From Euzebyales bacterium (GTDB lineage Bacteria; Actinomycetota; Nitriliruptoria; Euzebyales; JAHELV01): a DNA stretch of 64,000 nt. The position numbers and the translations under genes were made by a program. This document shows, one piece after another, positions 63,697 through 64,000 of this stretch; the stretch's first letter is position 1; each line of letters begins with the position of its first letter. Below the pieces are notes generated by a model, which saw only the letters and a program-made list of their open reading frames with translations, had not been told where the DNA came from and did not search any database. The stretch is taken from contig DASUUK010000113.1 in NCBI GenBank assembly GCA_036374135.1, positions 82,569 to 146,568 on the forward strand, read 5' to 3'.

Positions 63697-64000
63697 TCAT
63701 GTGGCGGGCGTCCGGACCGTGGCCGCGACCGCGTCCGCGAGCTCGTCAAGGACCAGGGGGTCGTAGTGCTCGGTGATGTGGTTGACGTTCCACAGACCAG
63801 ACGAGCGGATCTGTGGGGCGCGTGCGTGGCGGCCGAGCCAGCCGGGCGAGGGCGGGTCGATCGGCTCGCGGTCGTGGTTGCTGAGCAGCGCGATGCAGTT
63901 GCGTTCGAGGTAGCCACGGAGGCTGTCGGGCCCCGAACGCGGGCGTCCCACGACGCCTCGCGCTCGCGGATGGGACGGGCGGCGCTGGAACCGGACGCCC
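63697..64000 (-). CDS. C-terminal part of a GIY-YIG-associated nuclease-like protein (runs off the window)
   Basis: The minus-strand frame is open from the right edge to a stop at 63697. The visible ~100 residues (RFQRRPSHPRARGVVGRPRS, then DSLRGYLERNCIALLSNHDR, IDPPSPGWLGRHA, SGLWNVNHITEHYDPLVLDE) resemble the C-terminal region of an actinobacterial GIY-YIG-domain family; the catalytic GIY-YIG part would lie beyond the window. It ends 160 bases from tRNA-Thr. The family call is from memory of this C-terminal pattern and only moderately certain. Confidence 0.55.
   Translation of the reverse strand, partial: GVRFQRRPSHPRARGVVGRPRSGPDSLRGYLERNCIALLSNHDREPIDPPSPGWLGRHARAPQIRSSGLWNVNHITEHYDPLVLDELADAVAATVRTPAT

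Overview
The window is about 64 kb of very GC-rich DNA with dense, mostly non-repetitive chromosomal genes. Gene content points to an actinobacterium: a bacterial proteasome activator (Bpa), a PAC2-family protein, leaderless starts preceded by TAnnnT boxes, an MFS/thymidylate kinase fusion, and above all the conserved actinobacterial order Ssd-TadA-TadB/C-Flp-TadE-TadG / DEAH helicase with DUF1998 / BldG-like STAS protein / anti-sigma factor / membrane pyrophosphatase / topA / tmk / holB. This order is what I recall for Mycobacterium (around Rv3644c-Rv3660c) and Streptomyces (around SCO3540-SCO3558). The lineage within Actinomycetota cannot be fixed by eye; a deep-branching class is plausible.

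Layout. 0.1-7.3 kb: TrmH-type methyltransferase, HlyIII-like membrane protein, ABC exporter, Ser/Thr kinase with an altered catalytic loop, M20 amidohydrolase, membrane protein. A selenocysteine tRNA lies at 7445-7539. 7.6-10.4 kb: secreted gamma-glutamyltransferase, then decayed gene remnants and a small UBP-type zinc-finger protein. 10.5-14.6 kb: small membrane protein, PAC2 protein, PaaI-like thioesterase, thioredoxin-TPR (CnoX-like), Bpa, SnoaL-like protein. 14.8-19.5 kb: compact Tad/Flp secretion operon ending in a TadG-like protein fused to an M23 peptidase domain. 19.6-26.5 kb: two consecutive genes, an intracellular subtilisin-like protease and an 1808-residue protein carrying alpha/beta-hydrolase, aminopeptidase-N-like, CHAT (caspase-like) and helical-repeat regions. 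26.6-33.2 kb: helicase, BldG-like/anti-sigma pair, methyltransferase, degenerate sigma-like protein, pyrophosphatase. 33.5-39.1 kb: FtsX-like permease and its ATPase, the latter with a roughly 780-residue disordered tail. 39.2-49.9 kb: dGTPase, topA, methyltransferase, orphan E1-type transketolase, MFS-tmk, holB. 49.9-57.8 kb: tandem repeats, GuaB1, VOC proteins, DUF2277, DUF427, L,D-transpeptidase. 58-64 kb: GNAT-acyl-CoA synthetase fusion, a decayed STAND NTPase, a secreted M28 peptidase, tRNA-Thr and a truncated GIY-YIG-family gene at the right edge.

Most genes are housekeeping or envelope functions. The strongest candidate for an undescribed system is the S8 protease plus giant CHAT protein pair (19629-26504). 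It sits exactly between the Tad operon and the DEAH helicase, which are normally neighbours, so it looks like an inserted two-protease signalling or defence module. That role is inference from domains and context; no activity or activator can be read from the sequence.
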